Notes under the pieces: model-generated
What the model was told of the DNA's origin: nothing
What the model saw: only the letters and a program-made list of their open reading frames with translations
The model's database searches: none
Shown: in pieces, positions 9,344 through 18,060 of the stretch
How the letters are laid out: every line of letters starts with the position of its first letter
Position numbering within the stretch: the stretch's first letter is position 1
DNA from: Hirschia sp964351655
GTDB taxonomy: Bacteria > Pseudomonadota > Alphaproteobacteria > Caulobacterales > Hyphomonadaceae
Length of the DNA stretch: 64,000 bases
Direction of reading: 5' to 3'
Assembly: GCA_964351655.1 (NCBI GenBank)
Contig: CAYGPD010000003.1
Span: forward strand, 102,431 to 166,430
Position numbers and translations under genes: made by a program

Positions 9344-10741
9344 ATGAGCGACACACCCTTAAAGCTTGGCTGGGAAGAGTGGTTAAGCCTGCCCGACCTT
9401 GGCCTTCCTGCAATCCGTGCCAAGATTGATACAGGTGCAAAAACATCAGCGCTCCATGCGCATGCTGTTGAGCCATTTGGATCCATTTCCAAACCGCAAA
9501 TCCGATTTACATTGCGTCCCAACCCTGAAGATCCAGACCTTGAAGTCGTGTGTGCGGCCCCTATCGTAGACCGCCGCGAGGTCACCTCCTCCAATGGAGA
9601 AACAGAACTTCGCTATGTTATTTCAACCAATGTCCAATTTGGTACAAAAAAATGGCCTATTCAGGTCACGCTGACCAATCGTGAGACGATGGCGTACCGT
9701 ATGTTGTTTGGACGTACCTCCATTACCGAAGACATGGCTGTGCTTCCATCAGAAAGCTTCATTCAGCCCGTATTGTCTTATGATTTGTATAGAGGCTTCC
9801 CGCGCAAGAAAGCCGCTAAGCGGCCATTGCGAATAGCCTTGCTTACCCGTGAGCCAAACAATTATTCTAGCCAGCGCCTTAAAGAAGCAGCCGAGCAGCG
9901 CGGTCATCACTTAGAAATGATCGATACTCGACGCTGCTATATGGCAATCAATGCTGAACAACCTGAAGTACATTATGATGGCAAACCATTACCACAATAC
10001 GATGCTGTCATTCCACGCATAGGCGCGAGCATGACCTTCTATGGAATGGCCGTATTGCGTCAGTTTGAGATGATGGGCGCTTACTGCTTGAATTCAGCTC
10101 AATCCATCGGTGTTTCACGCGATAAATTATATGCGCACCAATTGCTAGCACGTCACCGCCTCGGCATGCCTGCAACCGCATTTGCATCTAGCCCAAAAGA
10201 CACCAAAGATCTCATCTCGCTGGCAGGCAATGGCGCTGTTGTGGTAAAACTACTTGAATCCACACAAGGAAAAGGTGTCGTTCTAGCGGAAACTAAAAAG
10301 GCTGCAGAAAGCCTTATTGATGCTTTCCGTGGTCTCGAAGCTAATTTCCTCGTACAGGAATTTGTCAAAGAAGCAGGTGGCGCAGATGTACGTTGCTTTG
10401 TCGTTGGCAATAAAGTTGTTGGTGCGATCAAGCGCCAGGGCGCTGAAGGAGAGTTCCGCTCAAACCTACATCGCGGCGGTTCAGCTACTGTCATTAAGCT
10501 CTCAGCTGAAGAGAAAAAAGTCGCCATCAAGGCATCCCGTGTCATGGGGCTATCTGTAGCGGGTGTAGACATCCTTCAATCCTCCACCGGTCCAAAAATC
10601 TTAGAGGTCAACTCCTCTCCAGGGCTTGAAGGTATTGAGACCACAACAAAAAAAGATGTCGCTTCAATGATGATCGAACATATTGAAGTTCACGCACCTG
10701 TCCTAAACACAGCCATCCGAACACGCAGCGCGAAATCGTAA
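9344..10741 (+). CDS. Fused RimB-like retropepsin-fold protease and RimK-like ATP-grasp ligase
   Basis: 465 residues in two parts. Residues 1 to about 145 match the RimB/'ATP-dependent zinc protease' family, with retropepsin-like KIDTGAKTSALHA (DTGA at 29-32). Residues about 158-455 are a RimK-type ATP-grasp ligase (VVVKLLESTQGKGV, VQEFVKEAGGADVRCFVVG, AGVDIL, ILEVNSSPGLEGIE). RimK adds glutamates to the C-terminus of ribosomal protein S6, and RimB is its partner in the Pseudomonas rimABK operon. Here the two are one polypeptide. It has its own upstream region and a 14-bp hairpin just after the stop, so it looks monocistronic. The exact substrate is inferred. Confidence 0.85.
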   Translation: MSDTPLKLGWEEWLSLPDLGLPAIRAKIDTGAKTSALHAHAVEPFGSISKPQIRFTLRPNPEDPDLEVVCAAPIVDRREVTSSNGETELRYVISTNVQFGTKKWPIQVTLTNRETMAYRMLFGRTSITEDMAVLPSESFIQPVLSYDLYRGFPRKKAAKRPLRIALLTREPNNYSSQRLKEAAEQRGHHLEMIDTRRCYMAINAEQPEVHYDGKPLPQYDAVIPRIGASMTFYGMAVLRQFEMMGAYCLNSAQSIGVSRDKLYAHQLLARHRLGMPATAFASSPKDTKDLISLAGNGAVVVKLLESTQGKGVVLAETKKAAESLIDAFRGLEANFLVQEFVKEAGGADVRCFVVGNKVVGAIKRQGAEGEFRSNLHRGGSATVIKLSAEEKKVAIKASRVMGLSVAGVDILQSSTGPKILEVNSSPGLEGIETTTKKDVASMMIEHIEVHAPVLNTAIRTRSAKS

Positions 10742-10752
10742 TCCAATATTTT

Positions 10753-10793
10753 AAATATAGAGAAGCAGGCAACTTGCTAGCTTCTCTATATTT
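10753..10793 (+). terminator. Long hairpin downstream of rimBK
   Basis: Perfect 14-bp inverted repeat AAATATAGAGAAGC (10753-10766) / GCTTCTCTATATTT (10780-10793), 11 bases after the stop. The distal arm ends in TTT and is then followed by AGAGACC, so the T-tract is short. Confidence 0.55.
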
Positions 10794-11004
10794 AGAGACC
10801 TCTGCCAGCTTATTTTCCTACAGCCGCAGCACTGCCTCCAAAATCAAAATCCATTTCGATGAGTGGCAAAATAAACCTCTATAATTTTATGCTCCCGATA
10901 ATGTGATATCGCGTGTTTACTCTATGACCTTGCTGCGCATTGGCCCCCAATAGGTGACATGGTAAAAATCGCGAAATTAAAACTCTCAACAAGAGAACCT
11001 CCCC

Positions 11005-11772
11005 ATGAACTCCTTAAAACGTCTTGGCCAACTGGCTCTCATCGCTGTCTCAATCAGCCTCGCCCCCCTTTTCTCCAAAGCTATAGCGGAGCCTGAAAAC
11101 ATGTCTCCAAAAGTTATCTTTTTCGATGTTAACGAAACTCTTCTTGACCTAGACGCGATGAAGTCTTCCGTTAGCGAAGCTCTTGGAGGACGCGAAGATT
11201 TGATGGCGCTTTGGTTCTCCACAATGCTTCATCATTCACTTGTAGACACAAGCACAGGCCAATATCATGGTTTTGGAGAAATTGGCGTTGCCGCTCTCAT
11301 GATGGTTGCCCAAAACAACAATATTGACATTACCCCAGAAGCTGCCAAAGCCGCCATCGCGACACCTCTTACATCCTTGCCGCCACACCCAGATGTCATA
11401 GACGGCCTCAAACGCCTCAAAGCAGCCGGCTACACAATTGTCAGCCTCACAAACTCTTCAAATGCGGGTGTTAAAGCTCAATTTGAATTTGCAGGTCTCA
11501 CTTCATATTTTGACCAGCGCTTGAGCATTGAGGACATCAAAATCTACAAACCGAATCTGGCAGCCTATGAATGGGCGATGAAAAAAATGGACGTTGCACC
11601 TGAAGACGCCATGCTCGTCGCAGCGCATGGTTGGGATATTGCCGGAGCCAAAGCAGCCAATATGCAGGCGGTATTCGTAGCCCGTCCAGGTAAAGCCCTC
11701 TATCCACTCGCACAGCAACCTGACTTCATCGTAAACGGTATCGACGAACTAGCAGATAAACTGGTGAAGTAA
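11005..11772 (+). CDS. Haloacid dehalogenase-type (HAD) hydrolase, possibly exported
   Basis: 255 residues. The HAD core resembles type II haloacid dehalogenases: motif I FFDVNETLLD (nucleophile Asp about 41), Ser/Thr motif SLTNSSNAG, Lys motif IYKPNLAAYEW, and acidic motif AAHGWDIAGAK. The first 28 residues look like a signal peptide: KR, then LALIAVSISLAPLF, then the AIA/E cleavage pattern. This is unusual because the family is cytosolic. An in-frame ATG at 11101 (MSPKVIFFD) with GGAG nine bases upstream would give a cytosolic 223-residue form, so two starts are possible. The substrate is unknown. A strong terminator follows. Confidence 0.85.
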   Translation: MNSLKRLGQLALIAVSISLAPLFSKAIAEPENMSPKVIFFDVNETLLDLDAMKSSVSEALGGREDLMALWFSTMLHHSLVDTSTGQYHGFGEIGVAALMMVAQNNNIDITPEAAKAAIATPLTSLPPHPDVIDGLKRLKAAGYTIVSLTNSSNAGVKAQFEFAGLTSYFDQRLSIEDIKIYKPNLAAYEWAMKKMDVAPEDAMLVAAHGWDIAGAKAANMQAVFVARPGKALYPLAQQPDFIVNGIDELADKLVK

Positions 11773-11782
11773 TTTCAAACTA

Positions 11783-11823
11783 AAAAGGCCCGCATAACAT
11801 CACCTCGTGCGGGCCTTATTTTT
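11783..11823. terminator. Bidirectional terminator
   Basis: AAGGCCCGCA (11785-11794) / TGCGGGCCTT (11808-11817), followed by ATTTTT on the plus strand and preceded by an A-run that gives a T-tract on the minus strand. It separates the converging HAD gene and the NAD(P)-binding protein gene. Confidence 0.9.
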
Positions 11824-11838
11824 AATTTAACCTACTGA

Positions 11839-12438
11839 TTATAAATGCGATTGCATCAAAACCGGCGTGCCCAACCACTGATCCTCATCAACCGCACGCG
11901 CTAATACAGCAGCTACATCACCGCGCGCAGCTTTTGCCTTGGGATCAACAGCCTGACCGAACACCATATTTCGCACTCCCTCATCATCAGTAAGAGACAC
12001 TGGGCGAAGTATCGCATACTCCAACCCAGACTGCATTAAATGTTCATCAGCCTCATGCTTAGCTTGTAGATAGTGAGCCATTTCACCTTCCTTTGGTGGA
12101 AACTCTGCTCCCACCGAACTTAACATAACAAACCGTTTCACGTCTGACTTGGCTGCAATATCGGTAAGCCTTTTTGCACCATCACGATCTACTTTATCGG
12201 TCATTTCAGCACTCGTATTGCCACCAGAACCGGCGGCAAACACAACATAATCACAGCCATCGCATATGTTATCGGAGAGATCAGTTAGATCCCCTTTGCG
12301 CAGCTGAACATTTGCAGGAAGGCTTGATGTATCAGAGCTTTCTCGAACTAAAGCAATTGGGTTATGTCCACGTGACACCAATTCACGGACAAGACGTTGA
12401 CCAGTATTTCCGGTTGCACCAGCGACAAGTACATTCAT
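11839..12438 (-). CDS. NAD(P)-binding Rossmann protein (atypical SDR / NmrA-like)
   Basis: 199 residues starting MNVLVAGATGNTGQRLVRELV at 12438, with AAGGAG seven bases upstream. The GATGNTG motif is the NAD(P)-binding glycine loop; GCDYVVFAAGSGG and RFVMLSSVGAE follow the atypical-SDR (SDR_a5/YwnB) pattern. The active-site YxxxK of classical SDRs is not clear (HYLQAKHEADE is the corresponding stretch), so catalysis or redox sensing is undecided. It starts 37 bases after the aldehyde dehydrogenase ends and is probably in the same operon. Confidence 0.88.
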   Translation of the reverse strand: MNVLVAGATGNTGQRLVRELVSRGHNPIALVRESSDTSSLPANVQLRKGDLTDLSDNICDGCDYVVFAAGSGGNTSAEMTDKVDRDGAKRLTDIAAKSDVKRFVMLSSVGAEFPPKEGEMAHYLQAKHEADEHLMQSGLEYAILRPVSLTDDEGVRNMVFGQAVDPKAKAARGDVAAVLARAVDEDQWLGTPVLMQSHL

Positions 12439-12475
12439 TGCATTCTCCTTTTCAGTTGAGTTGGGGTGTATGAAT

Positions 12476-13852
12476 CTAAGAAAGGTAGATCGCCTTCGCG
12501 TTGACGAACTCTTTGACACCAAAACCACCATGTTCACGGCCATAGCCAGAATTTTTGACGCCTCCGAAAGGCATATTCACATCAGCAGCACCGAACGAGT
12601 TTATTCGCACCATCCCAGTGTCAAAGTGATCACGCGCTAAGCGTAACGCTTTATCTTCATCTTTACTGAATATTCCGCCACCAAGCCCATATCGGCTATC
12701 GTTGGCAATGCGCATCGCGTCTTCATCATCCTTGGCACGTATCAATGATGCGACAGGCCCAAAAAGCTCAGCGTCATAAGCAGGCATTCCCGGTGCACAA
12801 TTATCTAACACTGTAGCTGGATAGAAATACCCCGTTCGCTCTGGTGGATTGCCTCCGCACAATATCTTTGCACCAGAATCAACACTTTTACTCACTTGCT
12901 CGGATATTGTTTCAAATTGCTCTTTGCTTGAAAGCGGGCCAAGTTGAGTGTGATCGTCCATCGGATCACCCATTCTAATGGCCTGCATCTGCTCAACGAA
13001 AGCACTTCTAAAAGCATCGTAGACTTTGTCAGTAACCACAAACCTTTTTGCAGACACACACGTTTCGCCGTTATTAAATAATCGCCCCTGAACCGATGTC
13101 TTCACAGCAAGTTCTATATCGGCATCTTCTAAGATCAGATAAGCGTCATTAGAACCTAGCTCCAAAACAGTTTTCTTAAGTTCTGCAGCCGCTGTCTGAG
13201 CAATATGGCGGCCCGCATCATCACTGCCCGTCATCGTGACGGCTCTTATAAGATCATGCTGAATGATCTTATCTGATGTATCGTGATCTATAACTAAGAC
13301 CTGGAAAAGGTTTTCAGGCAGACCAGCATCTCGACAAACTTCCTCTAGAAGAAGACCACTCCCGGTACAAATGCTTGCATGTTTGAGCACGACGCTATTA
13401 CCAGCCATCAAATTTGCAGCTAATACGCGGACGGGTTGATAGATCGGAAAATTCCAAGGCTGAATGCTATAAATCACGCCGATTGGAGAATATGTAACCC
13501 AACCTTTCTTCTTTCCGCCTGAGTGAGTGCGCGCCTCATCAGCCAACATTGAAGGCCCATGCTCCGCTGTATATTCAAAAATCCGAGCACATAGCTCCAC
13601 TTCCATTGCGCCATCCCGCAATAACTTCCCAGTCTCCTCCGTCATTAACTTGGCCAAATCATCAGAGCGATCCCGTAGACCTTTAGCTATTTTGAAGAGA
13701 TATTGAGCACGCTCTTCGTGCTTGGTTTGACGCCATTTTAAGAAGGCTTCATGACAGGCTTCTACTTTGCTGAAAGCGGCTGTCGAATGCATCAATGCGT
13801 AAGTTTTAAGCGTGGATTCGGTATAGGGGTTTATGGTCGAAATCTGTGACAT
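12476..13852 (-). CDS. NAD(P)-dependent aldehyde dehydrogenase (succinate-semialdehyde dehydrogenase-like)
   Basis: 458 residues. It oxidises an aldehyde to a carboxylate. Visible motifs are QPWNFPIYQ (cofactor and oxyanion Asn), VTMTGSDDAGR, the catalytic Glu in VLELGSNDAYL and the catalytic Cys in NNGETCVSAKRF. The C-terminal PFGGVKNSGYGREHG is family-wide. Overall closest to GabD/Sad-type short succinate-semialdehyde dehydrogenases, though the substrate cannot be fixed from sequence. LELGSND instead of the common LELGGSD is a mild deviation. Operon with the NAD(P)-binding protein downstream. Confidence 0.9.
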   Translation of the reverse strand: MSQISTINPYTESTLKTYALMHSTAAFSKVEACHEAFLKWRQTKHEERAQYLFKIAKGLRDRSDDLAKLMTEETGKLLRDGAMEVELCARIFEYTAEHGPSMLADEARTHSGGKKKGWVTYSPIGVIYSIQPWNFPIYQPVRVLAANLMAGNSVVLKHASICTGSGLLLEEVCRDAGLPENLFQVLVIDHDTSDKIIQHDLIRAVTMTGSDDAGRHIAQTAAAELKKTVLELGSNDAYLILEDADIELAVKTSVQGRLFNNGETCVSAKRFVVTDKVYDAFRSAFVEQMQAIRMGDPMDDHTQLGPLSSKEQFETISEQVSKSVDSGAKILCGGNPPERTGYFYPATVLDNCAPGMPAYDAELFGPVASLIRAKDDEDAMRIANDSRYGLGGGIFSKDEDKALRLARDHFDTGMVRINSFGAADVNMPFGGVKNSGYGREHGGFGVKEFVNAKAIYLS

Positions 13853-13963
13853 TCTGAACTTCCAAAATTTGATCCGCAGCTTTATTGCCTCAAACCAACT
13901 CCTCAGAAGTCACGATGTTCCTTAATTAACGCGCCCTATTCCGTACGGCACAATTATCCGATT

Positions 13964-14656
13964 TTAGAGGCCGCCGATTTTACCGCTCGCCATTGCTTTA
14001 AAAATTCTCCAACGACGTCCTAATGCGGAAATCCCTTTTCCAGTCATATAGGCGGGCATTGTCGCTACATACAAAACCGCGCTACCGAATGCTGGCGGTA
14101 TTGTTGGAAAGGCTTGCTGGACTGCCTCAAGTCTCGGGGCAGCGCATGGACTACCAATACGCGCGGAAATATAACCTCGACCGCAAGCAGCTATCGCATC
14201 CTCATATGGTCCGGCCTCTTGCTCTAAAACCTTCACTGCGCACAATGCTATCCAAGCGCCCGTCTCCATGCGCGGCGGTTTGTCCGCGTTTTCAACCCCG
14301 TCCAAAACATCATCATAAGCATTAAGCAGCTCATCCAACATGGGCTGCATGTTTGGCATGTCGCAAAACTCATCTTTCAACGCCAAAGCTAGATCATGCG
14401 AGCGCACAGCTCCGCCCGAAAAGATTTGCTCTAATACTTCACGCCACCATTGAACACGGATCCGTCCCAACATCGGTTCAGAAACTCCAAGCGCGCGCTC
14501 AAGCTCGTGAACGAGCGAATAAAGAGCGACAATCTTGTCGCGTTTGGCTTTTGGTGCATATCTACTGGCCAACCAACGATCTTCATCAGAAGATTTTAGT
14601 TTAATTTCCAGCTCTTTGGCGGATGCGCGGATTTGGGGGCTAGTCGTATTGGTCAT
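13964..14656 (-). CDS. Squalene/phytoene synthase-fold protein, NDUFAF6-like
   Basis: 230 residues. The opening DRWLASRYAPKAKRDKIVALY, then HELERALGVSEPMLGRIRVQWWREVL, is the family's N-terminal layout. The Asp-rich DxxxD substrate motifs of true squalene and phytoene synthases are absent: the first helix reads VSEPMLGRI. This matches the NDUFAF6 branch (a complex I assembly factor in mitochondria) and its bacterial relatives better than a prenyl synthase. It is shorter than carotenoid synthases (about 280-350). It lies divergent from sodB, 64 bases away. The role in respiratory complex assembly is inference. Confidence 0.8.
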   Translation of the reverse strand: MTNTTSPQIRASAKELEIKLKSSDEDRWLASRYAPKAKRDKIVALYSLVHELERALGVSEPMLGRIRVQWWREVLEQIFSGGAVRSHDLALALKDEFCDMPNMQPMLDELLNAYDDVLDGVENADKPPRMETGAWIALCAVKVLEQEAGPYEDAIAACGRGYISARIGSPCAAPRLEAVQQAFPTIPPAFGSAVLYVATMPAYMTGKGISALGRRWRIFKAMASGKIGGL

Positions 14657-14720
14657 GAAACCATATATGGACAGTAGCGTTATATATCTAGCTGTTCATT
14701 AAAAAAAAGAGGACATTCCA

Positions 14721-15311
14721 ATGGCTTTCGAACTTCCTGCACTTCCTTACCCTGCTGATGCTCTAGAACCTCACATGTCAGCGAACACATTTAGCTTTCA
14801 CCACGCAAAGCACCACAACGCATATGTGACAAATTTGAACAAAATGATTGAAGGCACAGACTTCGCTGGAAAATCACTTGAAGAAATTATTAAAACATCT
14901 GACGGCGGCGTATTCAACAACGCAGCTCAGGTTTGGAACCACACATTTTTCTGGCACTCCATGAAGCCTCAAGGCGGCGGTGAGCCAACAGGCGCAATCG
15001 CAGACAAAATCAAAGCAGACTTTGGTTCTTACGAAGCATTCAAAGACGCATTCTCAACTGCGGGTGCAACTCAATTTGGATCTGGCTGGGCATGGCTTGT
15101 ACTTGTAAACGGCAAGCTCGAAGTCCGCAAAACAGCAAATGCTGAAACACCTCTTACAGAAGAAGGTGTGACTCCACTTCTTACTATGGATGTGTGGGAG
15201 CACGCTTATTACCTAGATTACCAAAATGCACGTCCAAAATACATTGAAGTCTTTTTGAACGAATTGGTAAACTGGGACTTTGTGAACCAAAACCTTGCTG
15301 ATGCTAGCTAA
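14721..15311 (+). CDS. sodB: Superoxide dismutase, Fe type
   Basis: 196 residues. Converts superoxide to oxygen and peroxide. Metal ligands are seen as His27 (SFHHAKHH), NHTFFW near residue 74 and DVWEHAYY near 157-161. GGVFNNAAQVWNHTF carries the Gln of iron-type enzymes at the outer-sphere position, and FGSGWAWL agrees. No signal peptide, so cytosolic. AGAGGA precedes the ATG by seven bases. A strong terminator follows at about 15357. Confidence 0.96.
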   Translation: MAFELPALPYPADALEPHMSANTFSFHHAKHHNAYVTNLNKMIEGTDFAGKSLEEIIKTSDGGVFNNAAQVWNHTFFWHSMKPQGGGEPTGAIADKIKADFGSYEAFKDAFSTAGATQFGSGWAWLVLVNGKLEVRKTANAETPLTEEGVTPLLTMDVWEHAYYLDYQNARPKYIEVFLNELVNWDFVNQNLADAS

Positions 15312-15356
15312 GCAAAATATGGCTTAGCCTTTTAAAAACTCGGCATTGCTCCAAAA

Positions 15357-15391
15357 GAAGGTCACATCCAACATGGGTGTGGCCTTTTTTG
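15357..15391 (+). terminator. Rho-independent terminator of sodB
   Basis: AAGGTCACATCCA pairs with TGGGTGTGGCCTT (with a G-T and a mismatch), followed by TTTTTT, about 50 bases after the sodB stop. Confidence 0.85.
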
Positions 15392-15549
15392 TGCAATCAG
15401 ACCAACACCTAAAAGCCAAACGCCAAGCAGCTCTTCTTCAGAGCTTTTGCAGCCCATCGCTTCATCAACACCAGCACACTTCCAGACGCCAACCTTAAAG
15501 CTAGCAGCCCACCTGCAGCTCTTCTCTCAAAACACGTTTATTCAACGCA

Positions 15550-15583
15550 CAAAAAAGCCTGCCGACCCAAAGTCGACAGGCTA
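15550..15583 (-). terminator. Rho-independent terminator of the chemotaxis receptor gene
   Basis: AGCCTGCCGAC (15556-15566) / GTCGACAGGCT (15572-15582) with one G-T pair. On the minus strand it runs into TTTTTT. It lies 25 bases after the receptor stop. Confidence 0.88.
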
Positions 15584-15607
15584 TCTTTTATAAAAAGTGC
15601 TTTTAAA

Positions 15608-17647
15608 TTAAGCAGTTCTAACTTTTTGTAGGAAGTCCACAACTGAAGACTGCAACTGATCCGCCTCAATCGCCAATCCTGAGGATGCACTTTCAACTTG
15701 TTGAGCACATTGACCAGTTTCAGACGTTGTTGCACTCAATGATTGTACTGAATCATTCACACTTTGCGCACCACTTGCTGCTTCTTGCGCTGATCGTGAA
15801 ATCTCCATAATCGCCGCACGTTGCTGATCCATCGCGGAAGCAATAGAAGAAGAAATCGTGTCTATGTCACTGATTAGCGTAGATATTTTATTCATTACAG
15901 ACACAGCAGATCCAGATGCATTCTGGATGCTCGCGATTTGGCTTGCAATCTGCTCAGTCGCTTTACTTGTCTGGCTAGAAAGTTGTTTTACTTCGTTTGC
16001 AACAACAGCAAACCCTTTACCAGCCTCACCAGCACGAGCCGCTTCAATCGTCGCATTCAGTGCTAGAAGGTTTGTCTGACCAGCAATATTATTAATCAAA
16101 TCAACAACTTCACCGATAGCTTCAGCTTCGCGATCCAACCCGCGCACACTCTCACTAGAGACATGCATCTCATCAACTGCTTCTTTCGCAATCTTGGTTG
16201 AGTGTACAATCTGGTTCGCAATTTCAGCAATAGACGCTGACATTTCTTCAGCAGCTGACGCCACAGTATTCACATTGTGAGAAGCCTGATCCGCAGCACT
16301 CGCAGCAGACCCAGTTTCGTGTGTCGCATTTTCAGCAGACCCGCGCATAACAGATGCAGTATTTTGTAATTCAGAAGTCGCGCGAGACATCACTTCAAAG
16401 GTGTCACGCATCTTGCCATCAAAGGCTTCAATAAATCCATCAATTTGCTTCGTGCGAATTTCACGTTCTTTTGCTTCGAGCTTCGTTTGCTCTTCTAGGC
16501 GTACACGTTCGCGTCCATTTTCTTCAAAAACACGTAGAGTTTCAGCCATTTGGCCGATCTCATCTTTACCGTCTGTACCTGTCAGATCAACATCAAAGTC
16601 GCCATTTGCCAAACGCGTCATCGCGTTATTGAGGTTTGTTAGGCGCTTAGAAATTTTACGCTCAACGTAGAAGTATCCGATCAATCCAGCACCCGCTAAG
16701 GCTGCCAAAGTCATCAAAATCAACAATGTTGTAGCTGTTGTATTTGTACCTAATGCAGATTTAGCCGTCGCACCCGCATCCGCACGAATCGCTTCGGCAA
16801 GCTGAACTGTCGCTGTCGCAAGGGATTCAGCAGCAGAATTTGCTCGAGATGCTATCTCTTCCGCTTGAATTTGAGAGCTTATAGATTGGCTCTTCATCGC
16901 TGCGATTGTGTTGTCACCATCAGCTAAGAGCACTAAATTTGTTACTGAAGTTTTTAGAGCACCACTTGCGCCACTTCCGAGAATTGCAATATTTACTGTA
17001 ATTTCATCAACTTGATCGATAAGCTTATCTTCTATCGCAGCTATGCTATCTACAGCAGTAGCCAGCTCTACTTCGCCAAATAATGAATTCATAGTGTTGG
17101 CAGACAGGCTGATACGAAGCAATGTTTCAACATCACCTTCTTCAGCACTATCCAATTGAGTTTCGACCGCATTGACGACCGCAGCTCTTAAAATTCTTGC
17201 CTGCTCCATAGCTGCAGAAAGTCTACCATCGACAGCAATTCGATCAGACACAACAATATTCAAACTATCAACGGCAGTTTGCATATCACCTACAGCAGAT
17301 ACAACCATCCCAAGATCGCCAACATCTTCTGCAGCGTTCAATTGAGCTATATTGTCGTCTATATTTGAAAGAAGTGATACCAAGTCATTTAAGGATTGAG
17401 CACGTTGCACTTCATTTGCAGCACCTGCAAAGGAACGCGTCTCAGATTTCAAAATACCAGAAGAAGATCCCATATCATCAGCTGCCTCAAGGAGTGGCAG
17501 TTTTGCTTCCACAACATCTTTCAGGCCCGTGCTTGATGAATTTAGAGCAGAAATTGATATTCCCGATGCCCCTGCCAATGTAACCCCTGCCGCTGCAAAC
17601 GCTGCTGGCAAACGAACGCGGATGAGATTGTGATTAATCTTTGACAT
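15608..17647 (-). CDS. Methyl-accepting chemotaxis protein
   Basis: 679-residue transmembrane chemoreceptor. Helix 1 lies near residues 13-34, a long all-helical Ala/Ser-rich periplasmic region covers about 35-300, and helix 2 (TTLLILMTLAALAGAGLIGYF) precedes a HAMP domain (RLTNLNNAMTRLANGDFDVDL). A coiled coil and the signalling domain follow, with the conserved hairpin tip NNIAGQTNLLALNATIEAAR shortened only slightly from consensus. There is no C-terminal NWETF-like pentapeptide, so adaptation enzymes must dock elsewhere. The ligand is unknown. No other che genes are nearby; the next upstream gene is the exported TonB domain. Confidence 0.93.
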   Translation of the reverse strand: MSKINHNLIRVRLPAAFAAAGVTLAGASGISISALNSSSTGLKDVVEAKLPLLEAADDMGSSSGILKSETRSFAGAANEVQRAQSLNDLVSLLSNIDDNIAQLNAAEDVGDLGMVVSAVGDMQTAVDSLNIVVSDRIAVDGRLSAAMEQARILRAAVVNAVETQLDSAEEGDVETLLRISLSANTMNSLFGEVELATAVDSIAAIEDKLIDQVDEITVNIAILGSGASGALKTSVTNLVLLADGDNTIAAMKSQSISSQIQAEEIASRANSAAESLATATVQLAEAIRADAGATAKSALGTNTTATTLLILMTLAALAGAGLIGYFYVERKISKRLTNLNNAMTRLANGDFDVDLTGTDGKDEIGQMAETLRVFEENGRERVRLEEQTKLEAKEREIRTKQIDGFIEAFDGKMRDTFEVMSRATSELQNTASVMRGSAENATHETGSAASAADQASHNVNTVASAAEEMSASIAEIANQIVHSTKIAKEAVDEMHVSSESVRGLDREAEAIGEVVDLINNIAGQTNLLALNATIEAARAGEAGKGFAVVANEVKQLSSQTSKATEQIASQIASIQNASGSAVSVMNKISTLISDIDTISSSIASAMDQQRAAIMEISRSAQEAASGAQSVNDSVQSLSATTSETGQCAQQVESASSGLAIEADQLQSSVVDFLQKVRTA

Positions 17648-17691
17648 TGTGTTTGGACCCTGAGTATTTTATGGTTAATTTCAAACCTTAA

Positions 17692-17724
17692 AAAGAAACG
17701 GACTACCAAGAGCAGTCCGTTCCC
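17692..17724 (-). terminator. Terminator of the exported TonB-domain gene
   Basis: ACGGACTA (17698-17705) / CAGTCCGT (17713-17720) with one mismatch; on the minus strand it continues TTCTTTTT. It sits between the TonB-domain gene and the chemotaxis receptor and argues that the two are separate transcripts. Confidence 0.75.
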
Positions 17725-17736
17725 TTTATTTATACT

Positions 17737-18060
17737 TTAAAGCTGAAAGTTAATCGTAACGTTAACACCGCTGTCAGGTGAGCCCGCTTCGAATTGCCAT
17801 TGGCTTAGAGCTTTAATAGCAGCACTATCAAAAACACCTGGTGTGCTCGCGTCCACAACTTGAACGTTCTCAACTGCACCCGCATCGTTTACGTCAAACG
17901 ACAACGATACAGAACCTTCCATTTCACGGCGCTCAGCACCGCGTGGATATTCTGGAGCAACTTGCTTTATAACTTTCGCTTCAGCCATTGCTGGAGCGGC
18001 ACTTCCAAATATTGAAGCAACTGACAATGCAGCTACCGACAATGCGAATTTCAACTTCAT
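17737..18060 (-). CDS. Exported stand-alone TonB C-terminal domain protein
   Basis: 107 residues: a signal peptide (MKLKFALSVAALSVASIFGS, APAMA cleavage, about residue 26) followed directly by a TonB C-terminal fold. Marks of the fold are APEYPRGAERREMEGSVSLSF, AGAVENVQVVDASTPGVFD and AAIKALSQWQFE. There is no membrane anchor helix and no proline-rich periplasm-spanning linker, so it cannot transduce energy like classical TonB. It may be a free periplasmic receptor-binding domain. No exbB/exbD are in the window. Its own terminator follows. Confidence 0.87.
   Translation of the reverse strand: MKLKFALSVAALSVASIFGSAAPAMAEAKVIKQVAPEYPRGAERREMEGSVSLSFDVNDAGAVENVQVVDASTPGVFDSAAIKALSQWQFEAGSPDSGVNVTINFQL

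Noticed and set aside
13964..14656. Annotation as a carotenoid phytoene synthase (CrtB)
   Set aside because: No DxxxD motifs, short length and no carotenoid genes nearby.
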